The translations under genes and the position numbers were made by a program. From Acidobacteriota bacterium (lineage in GTDB: Bacteria > Acidobacteriota > UBA6911 > JACQSX01), in contig JACQSX010000031.1 in the NCBI GenBank assembly GCA_016211105.1, forward strand, positions 1-64,000: 64,000 bases of DNA, given 5' to 3'. Position 1 is the first letter of the stretch. Each line of letters begins with the position of its first letter. The notes under the pieces were generated by a model. It saw only the letters and a program-made list of their open reading frames with translations, ran no database searches and was not told the origin of the DNA. Below are positions 36,608-46,823 of the stretch, piece by piece.

Positions 36608-37327
36608 ATGAATTTAGACGAGGCGAAAGAAAAATTGGCCAGGAGCTGTAGAATCCTTGAGATGGAAGACGCCACGCAAGAAGGACGCGGCCACATCTGC
36701 GTTCTCCATCCCGATGGAGAGAAAATTCTAATACCGGGACATGTGCATGACTACGGTAAGGCGATAGGGGATATTCAAAAGGATGATATCGTAACGATCG
36801 ATTTCGATGGAACGGTGCTGGAAGGAAAATATGAAGAGTCGATGGGTGAGTTCTACTTTTATACGGCTGTTTTCCGCCTCAGAAGCGACGTGAAGAGCGC
36901 AGTTCACTGTCATCCGACGTATGCCAACATTCTAGCCGCGGCCGGCAAGAGTATCCTGCCCATTACGCGTCACGGATGTCTCTTCTATGACGGTGTTCCA
37001 ATCTATGAAGGCTTTCCGTTGTATGTCGGTACAAAACAGATGGGAGAAGAAGTGGCAAAACGATTGGGGGACAAGAGAGCCGTCCTCCATCGCGGACATG
37101 GAGCGTTCGTAGTGGGCGAAAGTATTGAAGCTGCACTGGTGACGGCGATAGCTCTTGAGAGGGCCGCTCGAACGCAGGTGTACGCTTCTATCCTTGGGAC
37201 TCCGAGTCCGATATCCGTGGATCGGATGACCGAGCGGGAAAAGAATCCGGATGACGAAGTAATCAACGACTTTTTCGGATATTATTCGGGCAAGCTCCAA
37301 AAAATAGAGCAGCCAATGACAGCTTGA
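36608..37327 (+). CDS. Class II aldolase/adducin family protein
   Basis: SAVHCHPTYANILAAAGKSILPITRHGCLFYDGVPIYEG...AVLHRGHGAFVVGESIEAAL; ATG 36608. Confidence 0.9.
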   Translation: MNLDEAKEKLARSCRILEMEDATQEGRGHICVLHPDGEKILIPGHVHDYGKAIGDIQKDDIVTIDFDGTVLEGKYEESMGEFYFYTAVFRLRSDVKSAVHCHPTYANILAAAGKSILPITRHGCLFYDGVPIYEGFPLYVGTKQMGEEVAKRLGDKRAVLHRGHGAFVVGESIEAALVTAIALERAARTQVYASILGTPSPISVDRMTEREKNPDDEVINDFFGYYSGKLQKIEQPMTA

Positions 37328-37499
37328 TTATACGCCCGCCGCGGAACTCGATATGTTCGGTTCCAAAAACTCTTCAGGGGAAATAATCATTTGCCGCAGG
37401 AGACAATCCCTTCATTGAAGAGGGATCTAGCATCTTGAACCGGGTTTTCTAACCTGGCAATAATAATCTCATCCAGAGAATGAATGCCGAGAGTATGCG

Positions 37500-38384
37500 C
37501 TAAACAAATTCGTGCACCAGTTCCTCGAAAATTTCCTTCTTCAGGCCAAGCGGTTGACGAACCAGGGGCATTTCTCTGAGGACCGGTTCGCTGTCCTCGT
37601 AAATCGGCTGCTCGTCCTTGTAAAACAGGCCTAGAGGGATACGATCGCCCCATTCAAAACATTTTTGCAGAGCTAGGTTCGTTTTGGACGGATCGTGGGC
37701 GGGTTTATCTTCCAGCTTATAGACACGCTGTTTGAACCAGGGATAAGTGTTGATTTTATTGTAGGTGACACAGGGGCTGAACACATCCACCAAGGAAAAG
37801 CCTCGGTGAGCGATCCCGCCTGCGATTAGATCCGACATGTGTTCCGGATCGCCGGAAAAGGCTCGCGCCACGTACGTTGCTCCCGAGACGATGGCAAGAG
37901 CAAGAGGATTGATCGGCAATTCGGGATTACCCCGAGGGGTTGATTTAGTGCGAACTTCTTTCATGGTTGTCGGGGATGCTTGTCCCGTTGTTAAGCCATA
38001 GATTTGGTTGTTCATCACTACATAGGTAATGTTTATGTTTCTTCTCATTGCATGGATGAAATGTCCGATGCCGATCCCGTAGCCATCACCGTCTCCCCCG
38101 GTTACAACCACTTGCAGGTTGTGGTTCGCCAGTTTGAGGCCTTCAGCGACTGCCACCGCCCGCCCATGGATGCTGTGCACGCCATAGGCATGGATAAAGC
38201 CAGGGAGATTTGACGAACACCCGATCCCACTTACCACCACCATTTCGTGTGGCTGGATGCCCAGTTTTCCCGCGGCCATCTTTAACGCCTTCAACACGCC
38301 GAAATCGCCGCATCCAGGACACCAATCCGGTTCGACGACTCCTTCATAGGTTTCAATAGGAAGTTGGATTAAGGTAGTAGCCAT
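37500..38384 (-). CDS. korB: 2-oxoacid:acceptor oxidoreductase beta subunit
   Basis: 294 aa; PDWCPGCGDFGVLKALKMA, GIGCSSNLPGF, VHSIHGRAVAVAEGLKLAN, VTGGDGDGYGIGIGHFIHAMRRN (TPP motif). Confidence 0.94.
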   Translation of the reverse strand: MATTLIQLPIETYEGVVEPDWCPGCGDFGVLKALKMAAGKLGIQPHEMVVVSGIGCSSNLPGFIHAYGVHSIHGRAVAVAEGLKLANHNLQVVVTGGDGDGYGIGIGHFIHAMRRNINITYVVMNNQIYGLTTGQASPTTMKEVRTKSTPRGNPELPINPLALAIVSGATYVARAFSGDPEHMSDLIAGGIAHRGFSLVDVFSPCVTYNKINTYPWFKQRVYKLEDKPAHDPSKTNLALQKCFEWGDRIPLGLFYKDEQPIYEDSEPVLREMPLVRQPLGLKKEIFEELVHEFV

Positions 38385-38506
38385 CTATTTATTTTTCTCC
38401 ATCGTTCACCGGGATCGTTCGACCGCCGGTGATTTTAGGCGGCGCAATGGTTGCACCACACCCTTCCATTCATTCATCAAATGATCCATGACCAGTGCCG
38501 ATACCG

Positions 38507-40501
38507 TCACGTGACCTTGCTCGCTACGGGTTGCCAGCCGTACATCGCGCCGGTTCGCAAACCAATCTTTAACGCGCCGCGAATTTGGCCAGACTCGCGC
38601 GTGGCGACTTGAATCTGCCAAACATCCTCGCCAATTCCATCGCCCTTCGCGAGCTTCATAGCCACGGGTCGCATGCCTTCGCCCAGATGCGTTCGAATAT
38701 AGTGGTAGGCCATTTCTTTTGCCTCCTCCAGTGTGACCTCCAAGCTACGCGAGCGACCTTCCATGACCCTTCCTACTTCTTGCACGATATAATCGGGCTC
38801 AAACGGTTCTCCATCGTATTTCAAAATGTGGTCGTCTACCGTCAACCCAGTCTCTGCCCGTAGGTGTCGGGAAAACTGGCCGCTGTAGTTGCCCTCGACA
38901 CAAATTGTCTTCTTGCACCGGCGCAGAATTTCCAATGCCTCTCTTGCGTGAAACGGCAGCATCCATTTGAAGTGGAGCTGGTTTGCCCGCGTGCCCGCAG
39001 CGTTCAGGATTGCCACCGCTTCCTTGATCACTCCTCTGGTTGAGCCCCAACCCAGAAGGGTCACGTCAGCGTCGCCAGGGCCTTCCAGCTTCGGTGCTTC
39101 CAGATCCCGAAGGGCGAGCTCCAGTTTTCTCATACGCTTTTCCTGGATTTTCCGGCGCACGGCAGGCGTGGTAAACATGTCGCTGATTAGAATCCCCTCT
39201 TCGTCGTGCTCGTCGGTTGCCGCCACATAGGCGGCGTTTGCCGTTCCCGGCAACACTCGGGGAGAGATGCCTGATGCGGTGAGCTGATAACGTTTGTAGG
39301 TCCCGTTGCCGCTTGGCCATTCCGTGAGTATTTCGCCCCGGTCGATTGCAACGTCGCGGCGAAGCGCATCCGGTTCGATTGTCTCCGGATGCTCGGAAAG
39401 CAACAAGTCGGAAATTATCAGCACCGGTAGTTGATATTTTTCAGCAAGATTGAAAGCCTGCACCGTAATGTGAGAAGCATCCGTGACGTCACTTGGGGCC
39501 ACTACGATGCGCGGAAAATCTCCTTGGGACGCTCCTAAGACTTGATTCAAATCCGCCTGTTCCGTCTTTGTTGGAAGACCCGTGGAGGGACCCCCCCGCT
39601 GTACCTCGACAATCACCAGTGGCGCTTCAATCATTCCTGCCATGCCCACCCCTTCGGTCATCAGGGCGAAACCGCCGCCTGATGTCGCGCACATGGCTCT
39701 CACCCCGGCATGCCCTGCGCCAATGGCCATGTTTACCACCGCGATCTCGTCCTCGCATTGTTTGACGACGATCCCGCAGTTCTCTGCGTGTGCGACCATC
39801 CAGTGAAGGATGGATGAAGCGGGCGTCATTGGGTAGGCCGAGTAAAATTTGCAACCTGCCGTGGCCGCCGCTAAAGCGATGGCCTCGTTGCCTGTGATGA
39901 ATGGTCTCTGGATTCGAGTGAAATCCCATTGGTACCCAAGAGGCACAAAATGCTCTGTGGCATAGTCGTAGCCAGCACGAGCAATGCCGACGTTCTGATC
40001 GATCACTGCCTGTCCCTTGTGCTGGAAGGTGTCAGCCAGAACGCCGATCGTAGTCTCAAAATTCAGGCCAATAAGGAAGATTAAGGCGCCGAGTGCCACC
40101 GTGTTCTGCATCACCGGTTGAACTCTGCCAAAGGGCTTGGTGAGAGCCGCGACTGGAAGCGGAACTGACAATACGTTGTTCCTTAGGAGGGCGGGATCTA
40201 GTTTGAGTTTATCGGAGTTGAAGATTACGGCCCCCCGGGGATTCACCTCTGGCGCGTGGCGTTCTATGGAATCCTGGTTGAGAGCGATGAAGAGATTTAG
40301 TTGGTCTCCGTGAGAATAGACTTTTCCTTCGGAGCAACGCACCCGGAGCCAGATGTGCCCGCCTCGGATGATCGACTGGTAGCTGTTGTAGGCGTAAACA
40401 TAAAGTCCAAGTCTGGCCGCTGTTTTGGCAAGAGTGTCACCGCTTTTATCTAAGCCATCTCCGGCGGCTCCACCAATTCCAATGGTAACTTCCCGCATCA
40501 T
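38507..40501 (-). CDS. korA: 2-oxoacid:acceptor oxidoreductase, fused gamma-alpha subunit
   Basis: 664 aa; GIGGAAGDGLDKSGDTLAK (gamma) then FITGNEAIALAAATAGCKFYSAYPMTPASSILHWM (alpha). Confidence 0.94.
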   Translation of the reverse strand: MMREVTIGIGGAAGDGLDKSGDTLAKTAARLGLYVYAYNSYQSIIRGGHIWLRVRCSEGKVYSHGDQLNLFIALNQDSIERHAPEVNPRGAVIFNSDKLKLDPALLRNNVLSVPLPVAALTKPFGRVQPVMQNTVALGALIFLIGLNFETTIGVLADTFQHKGQAVIDQNVGIARAGYDYATEHFVPLGYQWDFTRIQRPFITGNEAIALAAATAGCKFYSAYPMTPASSILHWMVAHAENCGIVVKQCEDEIAVVNMAIGAGHAGVRAMCATSGGGFALMTEGVGMAGMIEAPLVIVEVQRGGPSTGLPTKTEQADLNQVLGASQGDFPRIVVAPSDVTDASHITVQAFNLAEKYQLPVLIISDLLLSEHPETIEPDALRRDVAIDRGEILTEWPSGNGTYKRYQLTASGISPRVLPGTANAAYVAATDEHDEEGILISDMFTTPAVRRKIQEKRMRKLELALRDLEAPKLEGPGDADVTLLGWGSTRGVIKEAVAILNAAGTRANQLHFKWMLPFHAREALEILRRCKKTICVEGNYSGQFSRHLRAETGLTVDDHILKYDGEPFEPDYIVQEVGRVMEGRSRSLEVTLEEAKEMAYHYIRTHLGEGMRPVAMKLAKGDGIGEDVWQIQVATRESGQIRGALKIGLRTGAMYGWQPVASKVT

Positions 40502-40925
40502 TTGCCCTCCTTGCTTATGATATCGCTTTTCCGTCGTTTTTTCTTCCTGGATGTTAGAGCTTGGACTGTTCAGGCTTCACCTCAAGCGGCCGTCGACAGC
40601 GCGCCGCGATCGGCTGAAGCGGATGGCCGGTTGTGGGCACTTTTCGAACTGGTTCTTAAGAAACGAGCTAGATCGTCATCATCTTCCCGGGTCGATCCAG
40701 CAGGCTTGCTAGATACTCCCATCGCCGAGGTTTACCACAGCGGCCATTCCAAGCGAGTGTCACGTTGGCGTTTCTCCTTGTGTAAAGCGTCAAACAGGCC
40801 GGGTTGTGAGGCTGGGCCATGCTTGATATTGACCGATGGCGGCTTCTGGCAGTGGGACTGTTTGCCGCGCAGGTGCAAAGAAGGCATCCATGTCCAGAAG
40901 CGAGGCAACCGGTAGGGATCGATCG

Positions 40926-40961
40926 ATTGCGGATTGCAATTGGAAATCTGCAATCCGCAAT
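40926..40961. repeat. Perfect 13-bp inverted repeat
   Basis: ATTGCGGATTGCA ... TGCAATCCGCAAT with 10-nt loop; overlaps TATAAT at 40961-40966. Confidence 0.8.
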
Positions 40962-40978
40962 ATAATGATAGCGCTCCA

Positions 40979-41794
40979 ATGGAATTTAGAGATCAAATTG
41001 CATTCGTTACCGGAAGCAGTAGCGGCATCGGGCGGGAGATTGCCCTCGCGCTGGCGCGTCAAGGGGCGCACATTGCAGGGTTGGCTTGCTCCTGGGAAAA
41101 ACTGCAAGCGTTGAAGCGAGATATTCAGGTGCTCGACCGGCGATGCCTGCTTTTCGCCGGTGATGTCTGCGACCGGGATTTTGTGTTTGACTGCGTGCGC
41201 CACGTGGAACAGGACTTGGGCGCGGTTGATATTTTGGTTAACAACGCGGGAATGGGAGTGGGCGGCGCAGTTTACGAAGTGCCGCTGCAAGACATTCAGG
41301 ATGAAATCGACGTGAATTTTTACGGAGTAATCCACTCAACCCATGCAGTGCTTCCCAAGATGATGGAACGGCGGCATGGCCTGATCATTAATATTTCATC
41401 GGTCGCAGGTAAGGTTTCGATTCCCTATAGCGGGTACTACTGTGCCACAAAGTTTGCGCTTACCGCCCTTTCCGATGCATGGCGGCTGGAACTGAGACCC
41501 TTCGGCATCCATGTCTTAAATGTCTGTCCTGGAACAACTTCGGGTACGGCCTTCCATGAACGCGTGCGCGGAGTCAGAAGACCGCTGCGTGTTCACTACG
41601 AAATGAGCGCAGAACAGGTGGCGAGACGCACCGTCGCCGCAGCCGCGGTGCGAAAACGAGAAATCATTCTGACGGCTGGCGGTCGGCTGTATGCGGCGGC
41701 CAATCGTTTTGCTCCGGGGCTTACGTATTATCTCCTGTCGAAGGTGGTCCCCTATTTGGTAAAGCGAAGCGAGAACAAGGGCGGCCTTGTGTAG
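40979..41794 (+). CDS. SDR-family oxidoreductase
   Basis: FVTGSSSGIGREIALALARQGA, LVNNAGMGVGG, YSGYYCATKFALTALSDAWRLEL; ATG 40979. Confidence 0.92.
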   Translation: MEFRDQIAFVTGSSSGIGREIALALARQGAHIAGLACSWEKLQALKRDIQVLDRRCLLFAGDVCDRDFVFDCVRHVEQDLGAVDILVNNAGMGVGGAVYEVPLQDIQDEIDVNFYGVIHSTHAVLPKMMERRHGLIINISSVAGKVSIPYSGYYCATKFALTALSDAWRLELRPFGIHVLNVCPGTTSGTAFHERVRGVRRPLRVHYEMSAEQVARRTVAAAAVRKREIILTAGGRLYAAANRFAPGLTYYLLSKVVPYLVKRSENKGGLV

Positions 41795-41959
41795 GGTAAA
41801 AACAGGTCTCAGTTTTTTCCTGAAAACGCGAAGGTCACAGTTTGTGACGCATAAACGTGGCGGTAGGGGCGGCCGTGACAAAAAACAGCTTGCGCGTCCT
41901 CAAAACACTGCAGAACAGTTTCCAGACTTGCGATTCGTTGGAATGACAACGGGGGTTTC

Positions 41960-42736
41960 ATGAAGATCGTAACTTGCATCAAACAAGTGCCGGAAAAAGA
42001 TACTCGCTTTGAACTAAACACGGAGGATAGCTGGATCAAGGAACAGGACCTCACGTATGAGATCAATGAGTGTGATGAGTACGCGCTGGAGGAAGCGCTG
42101 CGACTGAAGGAAAAGCATGGGGGGGAAGTAGTTCTGCTCAGCGTAGGGAGCGACCTGGCGGAGCGGGCCTTGAGGCGAGGCTTGGCTCTGGGCGCCGACC
42201 GGGCTATTTTGATCGTTGCGCCGCGTGAAGAGATCTCGGATCCTCTCATGGTGGCGCGGGCGTTGCGCGCGCAGGCGCAGGTGGAACAGCCGGATCTGAT
42301 TTTGACAGGCGTGCGATCCGATGATCACGCTTTTGCCCAAACTGGAACGATGCTGGCCGAATTGCTGCACTGGCCTCACGCAACGATCGTGATGAAAGTT
42401 GAAACCGATGAGGTGGGGAAGACGCTAAAGGTGCAGCGGGAGCTGGAAGCCGGTTTGTTGGAGGAAGTCGCATTGGCTCTTCCGGCCCTATTAACCATCC
42501 AGCAGGGAATCAACCAGGTTCGCTACGCTTCCCTGAAGGGGATTATGACGGCCAAGAAAAAAGAGCTACGACGCGTCGATTGGATTTCCCTTGGACTTTC
42601 TGGAGGGAAGAAGATTCAAATCGAAAGGATTGGTTTCCCAAAGAGTGAGAAGAAGTTCGAGATCATCGGCGGGTCCCCTGAGCATGCCGCTGCGGTGCTG
42701 GTAGAGAAAATGAAAAAGGAGATGAAGATTCTTTAA
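41960..42736 (+). CDS. etfB: Electron transfer flavoprotein beta subunit
   Basis: MKIVTCIKQVPEKDTRFEL, YEINECDEYALEEALRLKEKHGGEVVLLSVG, LTGVRSDDHAFAQTG. Confidence 0.94.
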   Translation: MKIVTCIKQVPEKDTRFELNTEDSWIKEQDLTYEINECDEYALEEALRLKEKHGGEVVLLSVGSDLAERALRRGLALGADRAILIVAPREEISDPLMVARALRAQAQVEQPDLILTGVRSDDHAFAQTGTMLAELLHWPHATIVMKVETDEVGKTLKVQRELEAGLLEEVALALPALLTIQQGINQVRYASLKGIMTAKKKELRRVDWISLGLSGGKKIQIERIGFPKSEKKFEIIGGSPEHAAAVLVEKMKKEMKIL

Positions 42737-42746
42737 TGGAGACGAA

Positions 42747-43742
42747 ATGTCAGACTTAATTTTGCTGCTAGCCGAACACGGCGGTGGAAGAGTGCGACTG
42801 CCGACCTGGGAATGTCTTGGATTTGCGCAGGGTCTGGCCTCTCAACTAAAGAAGCACGTTGTTACTGTGGTGTTAGGCAAAGATATTGATTCCATCTGTG
42901 CGGAGATAGCGGCAGGGCAACAGCAGAGCGTGTGGAAGGTTTCGGCCCCGGAGTTGGAAAGTTACAACCCGGATTATTTCAGTGCCGCCCTGGGCCAGAT
43001 CGTGCAACAGGCGCGCCCTTACGCCTTTGTTTTTTCTCACACGTATCGCACGATCGATTTTGCGCCGAAGCTTGCCGCAGCCCTCGATATTGGGTTTATC
43101 TCCGATGTAATCCGATGTCGTGTAGAGGACGGAAGGCTGCTTTTCTTAAAATCAGCGTTTCATGACAAATTGACCGCAGAACTCTCGTTTTGTGTGGGCC
43201 CGCCTTACCTGGTGTCAATCCAAATTGGTTCGTTTCCGGCAGATGCTGCGCAAAGAGGTGGCAATGCGCCGGTGGAAGATAAGTTTGTTGATTTGAGTGC
43301 TGTTCCCAATCGGCGAAAGATGCTGCAAATCGTCCAGGCATTGAAAAATCAGGTGGACCTAAGCAAGGCGGAAATTATTGTGGCTGTGGGCCGCGGGATC
43401 GGCAAGCGAGAAAATCTGAAAATTGCAGAGGAGCTGGCAGCCGTGCTGGGTGCAGAAATCGGCGCTTCCCGTCCGCTCGTGGATATGGAATGGCTTCCGC
43501 GAGACAGACAAATCGGAAGCTCCGGGCAGACGGTTGCTCCTCGCGTGTACTTTGCTGTTGGAGTCTCGGGAGCAATCCAGCACATTGTAGGTATGAAGAA
43601 CGCGGCATTTGTCGTGGCCATCAATAAAGATCCGAATGCTCCGATTTTCAAGATTGCTAATTACGGAATCGTGGGGGATCTACTGGAGGTGGTTCCGGCC
43701 CTTACCGAGGCGGTGAAACAGCAGAGGGCGCAATCGGCATGA
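42747..43742 (+). CDS. etfA: Electron transfer flavoprotein alpha subunit
   Basis: VAVGRGIGKRENLKIAEELAAVLGAEIGASRPLVDMEWLPRDRQIGSSGQTVAPRVYFAVGVSGAIQHIVGMKNAAFVVAINKDPNAPIF. Confidence 0.95.
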   Translation: MSDLILLLAEHGGGRVRLPTWECLGFAQGLASQLKKHVVTVVLGKDIDSICAEIAAGQQQSVWKVSAPELESYNPDYFSAALGQIVQQARPYAFVFSHTYRTIDFAPKLAAALDIGFISDVIRCRVEDGRLLFLKSAFHDKLTAELSFCVGPPYLVSIQIGSFPADAAQRGGNAPVEDKFVDLSAVPNRRKMLQIVQALKNQVDLSKAEIIVAVGRGIGKRENLKIAEELAAVLGAEIGASRPLVDMEWLPRDRQIGSSGQTVAPRVYFAVGVSGAIQHIVGMKNAAFVVAINKDPNAPIFKIANYGIVGDLLEVVPALTEAVKQQRAQSA

Positions 43743-43764
43743 TCCATGTCCAGCTTGAACCTGT

Positions 43765-44658
43765 TTGCGGGAATCAAAGTGGCATATGCGACAGGGGCAA
43801 TTTGCAATGAGAGTCGCTCTCCAGGTAATTGTTCTTGCCATTGTTCAGGGTCTGACCGAACTGCTGCCGATTAGCAGTTCGGCGCATCTCATCATCGTTC
43901 CGTGGTTACTGGGATGGCAGCAACTGGGTCTGATCTTCGATGTCTCCCTGCATGTAGGCACGTTGCTGGCGATACTTTTTTACTTTCGAAGCGACTGGAT
44001 ATCAATCCTGCAGGAGGCACGCTCCTTGCCTCAAGGAAAGATGCGCTGGTCTCACAGCCGAATCTGCATCCTGGCATTGGGGACATTGCCTGCCGCAATA
44101 TTTGGAGTTTTCGGAAAAGATTTTCTCGAGACCCAGATGAGAACTCCCTTGGTTATTGTCGTCTGTCTGATTGGATTTGGAATCCTGATGTGGATTGCGC
44201 AAGGGGTAGGGGCGCAGACTCGGCAAACAGACGAGGTGGGCGCAACAGATGGTCTCTGGATTGGAACATTCCAAATGCTGGCTCTTATTCCCGGAGTGAG
44301 CCGGTCGGGGATAACCATTACCGGCGGGCTGTTTCGAAATTTTCGGTCCTGGGACGCGGCGCGAATTTCTTTCTTGCTATCCGGTCCTGCGATCGCGGGC
44401 GCGGGCCTGGTGGAAGCAAGAGAGGCCTATCACGAATACCTAAAAGGCCCGCTCTCCTCGGATCCTCTGATGCAGCAGGCCCATCCTTTCGGTTTGCTGC
44501 TTCTTGGAATTTTCATTTCTGCGCTTACCGGATTTTTCTGTATTCGCTTTTTTCTTCGCTATCTCCAGGCCGGTACGTTGACTCCATTTGTGATCTATCG
44601 GCTCGTGCTCGGTGTAGCGATCCTGGCCGCGTTCGCATTTGGTATGCTCGTTGTCTGA
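43765..44658 (+). CDS. uppP: Undecaprenyl-diphosphatase
   Basis: IVQGLTELLPISSSAHLIIVPWLLGW and LIPGVSRSGITITGGLFRNFR; true start probably 43786 or 43807. Confidence 0.93.
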   Translation: MRESKWHMRQGQFAMRVALQVIVLAIVQGLTELLPISSSAHLIIVPWLLGWQQLGLIFDVSLHVGTLLAILFYFRSDWISILQEARSLPQGKMRWSHSRICILALGTLPAAIFGVFGKDFLETQMRTPLVIVVCLIGFGILMWIAQGVGAQTRQTDEVGATDGLWIGTFQMLALIPGVSRSGITITGGLFRNFRSWDAARISFLLSGPAIAGAGLVEAREAYHEYLKGPLSSDPLMQQAHPFGLLLLGIFISALTGFFCIRFFLRYLQAGTLTPFVIYRLVLGVAILAAFAFGMLVV

Positions 44659-44712
44659 GCGGGATTTCCCAAACTTCCTGCCCTGTCGCCGAATCGCTAT
44701 AATGAGGAATCG

Positions 44713-45312
44713 ATGCATCAAATCCCTGCAATTGGGGCCCGTTTTTGCCTGCTACTCGTGTTTGCAGTTGTGTTTCCTTCGCAGGATGAAAAGGAAAAAG
44801 AAAATCCTAGAGTGAGCCTGGTAGCACGTACCAGCACGGTCCTGCGTGATTACTTTCGCGAAATGTACGCCAAAACGTTTGCGGATAACTTGAATGACAA
44901 CGCCCTCAATCGCGTGCTGGATGATCAGATCGACGAATTTGTAAAGCGTGTGGTTCAAAAGAGTCGGCGCCTGGAGGAGACGGCGCGCCAACTTCCCCAA
45001 ATGTCCGATCCGGGTCAGCAGCGGCAGTGCATTCGACGAATTCGAGATACGGCCGGAGACCTTGAAAGTACGCTGCGCATCTGGAGTGACTGGCTTCGGC
45101 CGCAAAATAAGGCGAAGAAGCCGGAACCTTCCGTACCGCCGGCGACGATACAGTTGCTTGTTCAACAGGTCGATCTGTACAAGAAACAAATAGATCAGTT
45201 CCTATTCCCGCAGGAAGTGGCAGTTTCCGTACAAGAGCTGCAATCGGAAGGCTTTCACGGAACCTTAAAGAAGATTCAACGTATCGCGCAGGCGCTGGAT
45301 AAGGAGAATTAA
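44713..45312 (+). CDS. Putative secreted/membrane-anchored alpha-helical protein of unknown function
   Basis: 199 aa with hydrophobic N-terminus and helical charged remainder; TATAAT 44698-44703 upstream. Confidence 0.6.
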   Translation: MHQIPAIGARFCLLLVFAVVFPSQDEKEKENPRVSLVARTSTVLRDYFREMYAKTFADNLNDNALNRVLDDQIDEFVKRVVQKSRRLEETARQLPQMSDPGQQRQCIRRIRDTAGDLESTLRIWSDWLRPQNKAKKPEPSVPPATIQLLVQQVDLYKKQIDQFLFPQEVAVSVQELQSEGFHGTLKKIQRIAQALDKEN

Positions 45313-45392
45313 TCCAATTATGGATTACAGATTGTAGATTGCGGATTCGTCGATTCAGAAGGCATTGTACAATCCGAAATCGCCAATCTCGT

Positions 45393-46739
45393 CTATTCGC
45401 CTTTCCTGCGCTTTTCCCATAGCCGCATCCATCGAGCAAGTTCTTTTTCCATTCCTTGATCGGTGGGCCGGTAGTAATTGCGACCGGCAAGCGATTCAGG
45501 GAGACACTCCATGTCGGCGGTACGCTCTTCTTCATGATGCGCATAGCGATAGCCGTTTCCGTAGCCGAGCCGCTTCATCAAATTCGTAGGCGCGTTGCGC
45601 AGGTGTAACGGCACGGGCTTGTTGGTTGTTTTTTCCAAATCTTCTCGGGCCGCATCGTAGGCCTCGTAAAGGGCGTTCGACTTGGGGGCTAGCGCCAGAT
45701 AGATCACAGCTTGAGCCAGAGCCAATTTGCATTCGGGGAGCCCAACAAATTGCACCGTCTGCGCGGCATCCAGCGCGTAACGCAATCCTTGTGGATCAGC
45801 CAGTCCGACATCTTCGGAGGCGAAGCGGACCACACGGCGAGCGATATACAGGGGATCTTCTCCGGCCTCCAGCATTCTTGCCAGCCAGTAAAGACTGGCT
45901 TGCGGATCGCTATTGCGCATTGACTTGTGGAGTGCTGAGATCAGATTGAAATGCTCCTCCCCTGATTTGTCATACAGGAGGGTCTTTTTCTGAAGTGCTT
46001 CTTTTGCCAGAGCGCTGTCAATGCGCAGAGACCGGTCAAAGGCACGGCCAGCCTGCGATTCTGCCAAAACGACGCACAGTTCCAGTGTGTTTAGTGCAGC
46101 TCTAGCGTCGCCATTTGCATATTGTGCGATCATGCGAAGGGCATCATCTGCAATCTCAATCCTTCGGTCGCCCAGACCGCGCGGGGAGGAGAGCGCCTGC
46201 TGCAACACGCGCAGGATTTCTTCCACTGACAGGGGATTCAGGACGAAAACCTTTGACCGAGATAGCAGGGCAGAAATCACTTCGAACGACGGGTTTTCGG
46301 TGGTAGCGCCAATTAAGATGATGGTCCCCCTTTCCACGTGTGGTAGGAATGCGTCTTGTTGCGCCTTATTGAAGCGGTGGATCTCGTCCACGAAGAGTAC
46401 CGCGCGCTGTCCCTTCTCGCGCCGCAAGTGTTCTGCGTGCTCGATGATTGCTTTGACCTCTTTGACGCCGGAAAGGACGGCGCTGATGGAGACGAAGTAA
46501 GACCGTGTGGAATTGGCAATGATCCGCGCTAGTGTCGTCTTTCCTGTTCCAGGCGGACCCCAGAAAATAGCTGAGGTAAGCTGATCGGCTTCGATCAACT
46601 GCCGCAACACCTTCCCCTTTCCGAGTAAGTGTTCTTGTCCGATAAATTCGTCTAGTGTTTCGGGCCGCACTCTCTCGGCCAAAGGCGTGATGGATTTCTC
46701 GCTGACTCGCCGATCCTCAGGAAACAATGGGCGGGTCAT
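45393..46739 (-). CDS. rarA: Replication-associated recombination protein A (AAA ATPase)
   Basis: 448 aa; [57 protein letters not shown]. Confidence 0.95.
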   Translation of the reverse strand: MTRPLFPEDRRVSEKSITPLAERVRPETLDEFIGQEHLLGKGKVLRQLIEADQLTSAIFWGPPGTGKTTLARIIANSTRSYFVSISAVLSGVKEVKAIIEHAEHLRREKGQRAVLFVDEIHRFNKAQQDAFLPHVERGTIILIGATTENPSFEVISALLSRSKVFVLNPLSVEEILRVLQQALSSPRGLGDRRIEIADDALRMIAQYANGDARAALNTLELCVVLAESQAGRAFDRSLRIDSALAKEALQKKTLLYDKSGEEHFNLISALHKSMRNSDPQASLYWLARMLEAGEDPLYIARRVVRFASEDVGLADPQGLRYALDAAQTVQFVGLPECKLALAQAVIYLALAPKSNALYEAYDAAREDLEKTTNKPVPLHLRNAPTNLMKRLGYGNGYRYAHHEEERTADMECLPESLAGRNYYRPTDQGMEKELARWMRLWEKRRKGE

Positions 46740-46823
46740 ACGAGGGATCTGGACTTAAAGGTAAAGAATGGTCGGCAGCCTAACCCTTGTAGGTTTGGAA
46801 ATGTCAGTTTCGACATGGGACGT

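Noticed and set aside
43902-44702. 266-aa plus-strand ORF
   Set aside because: Alternate frame of uppP; no family-like motifs.
44906-45544. 212-aa minus-strand ORF
   Set aside because: Overlaps a plausible plus-strand secreted protein and the rarA end; composition looks non-coding.
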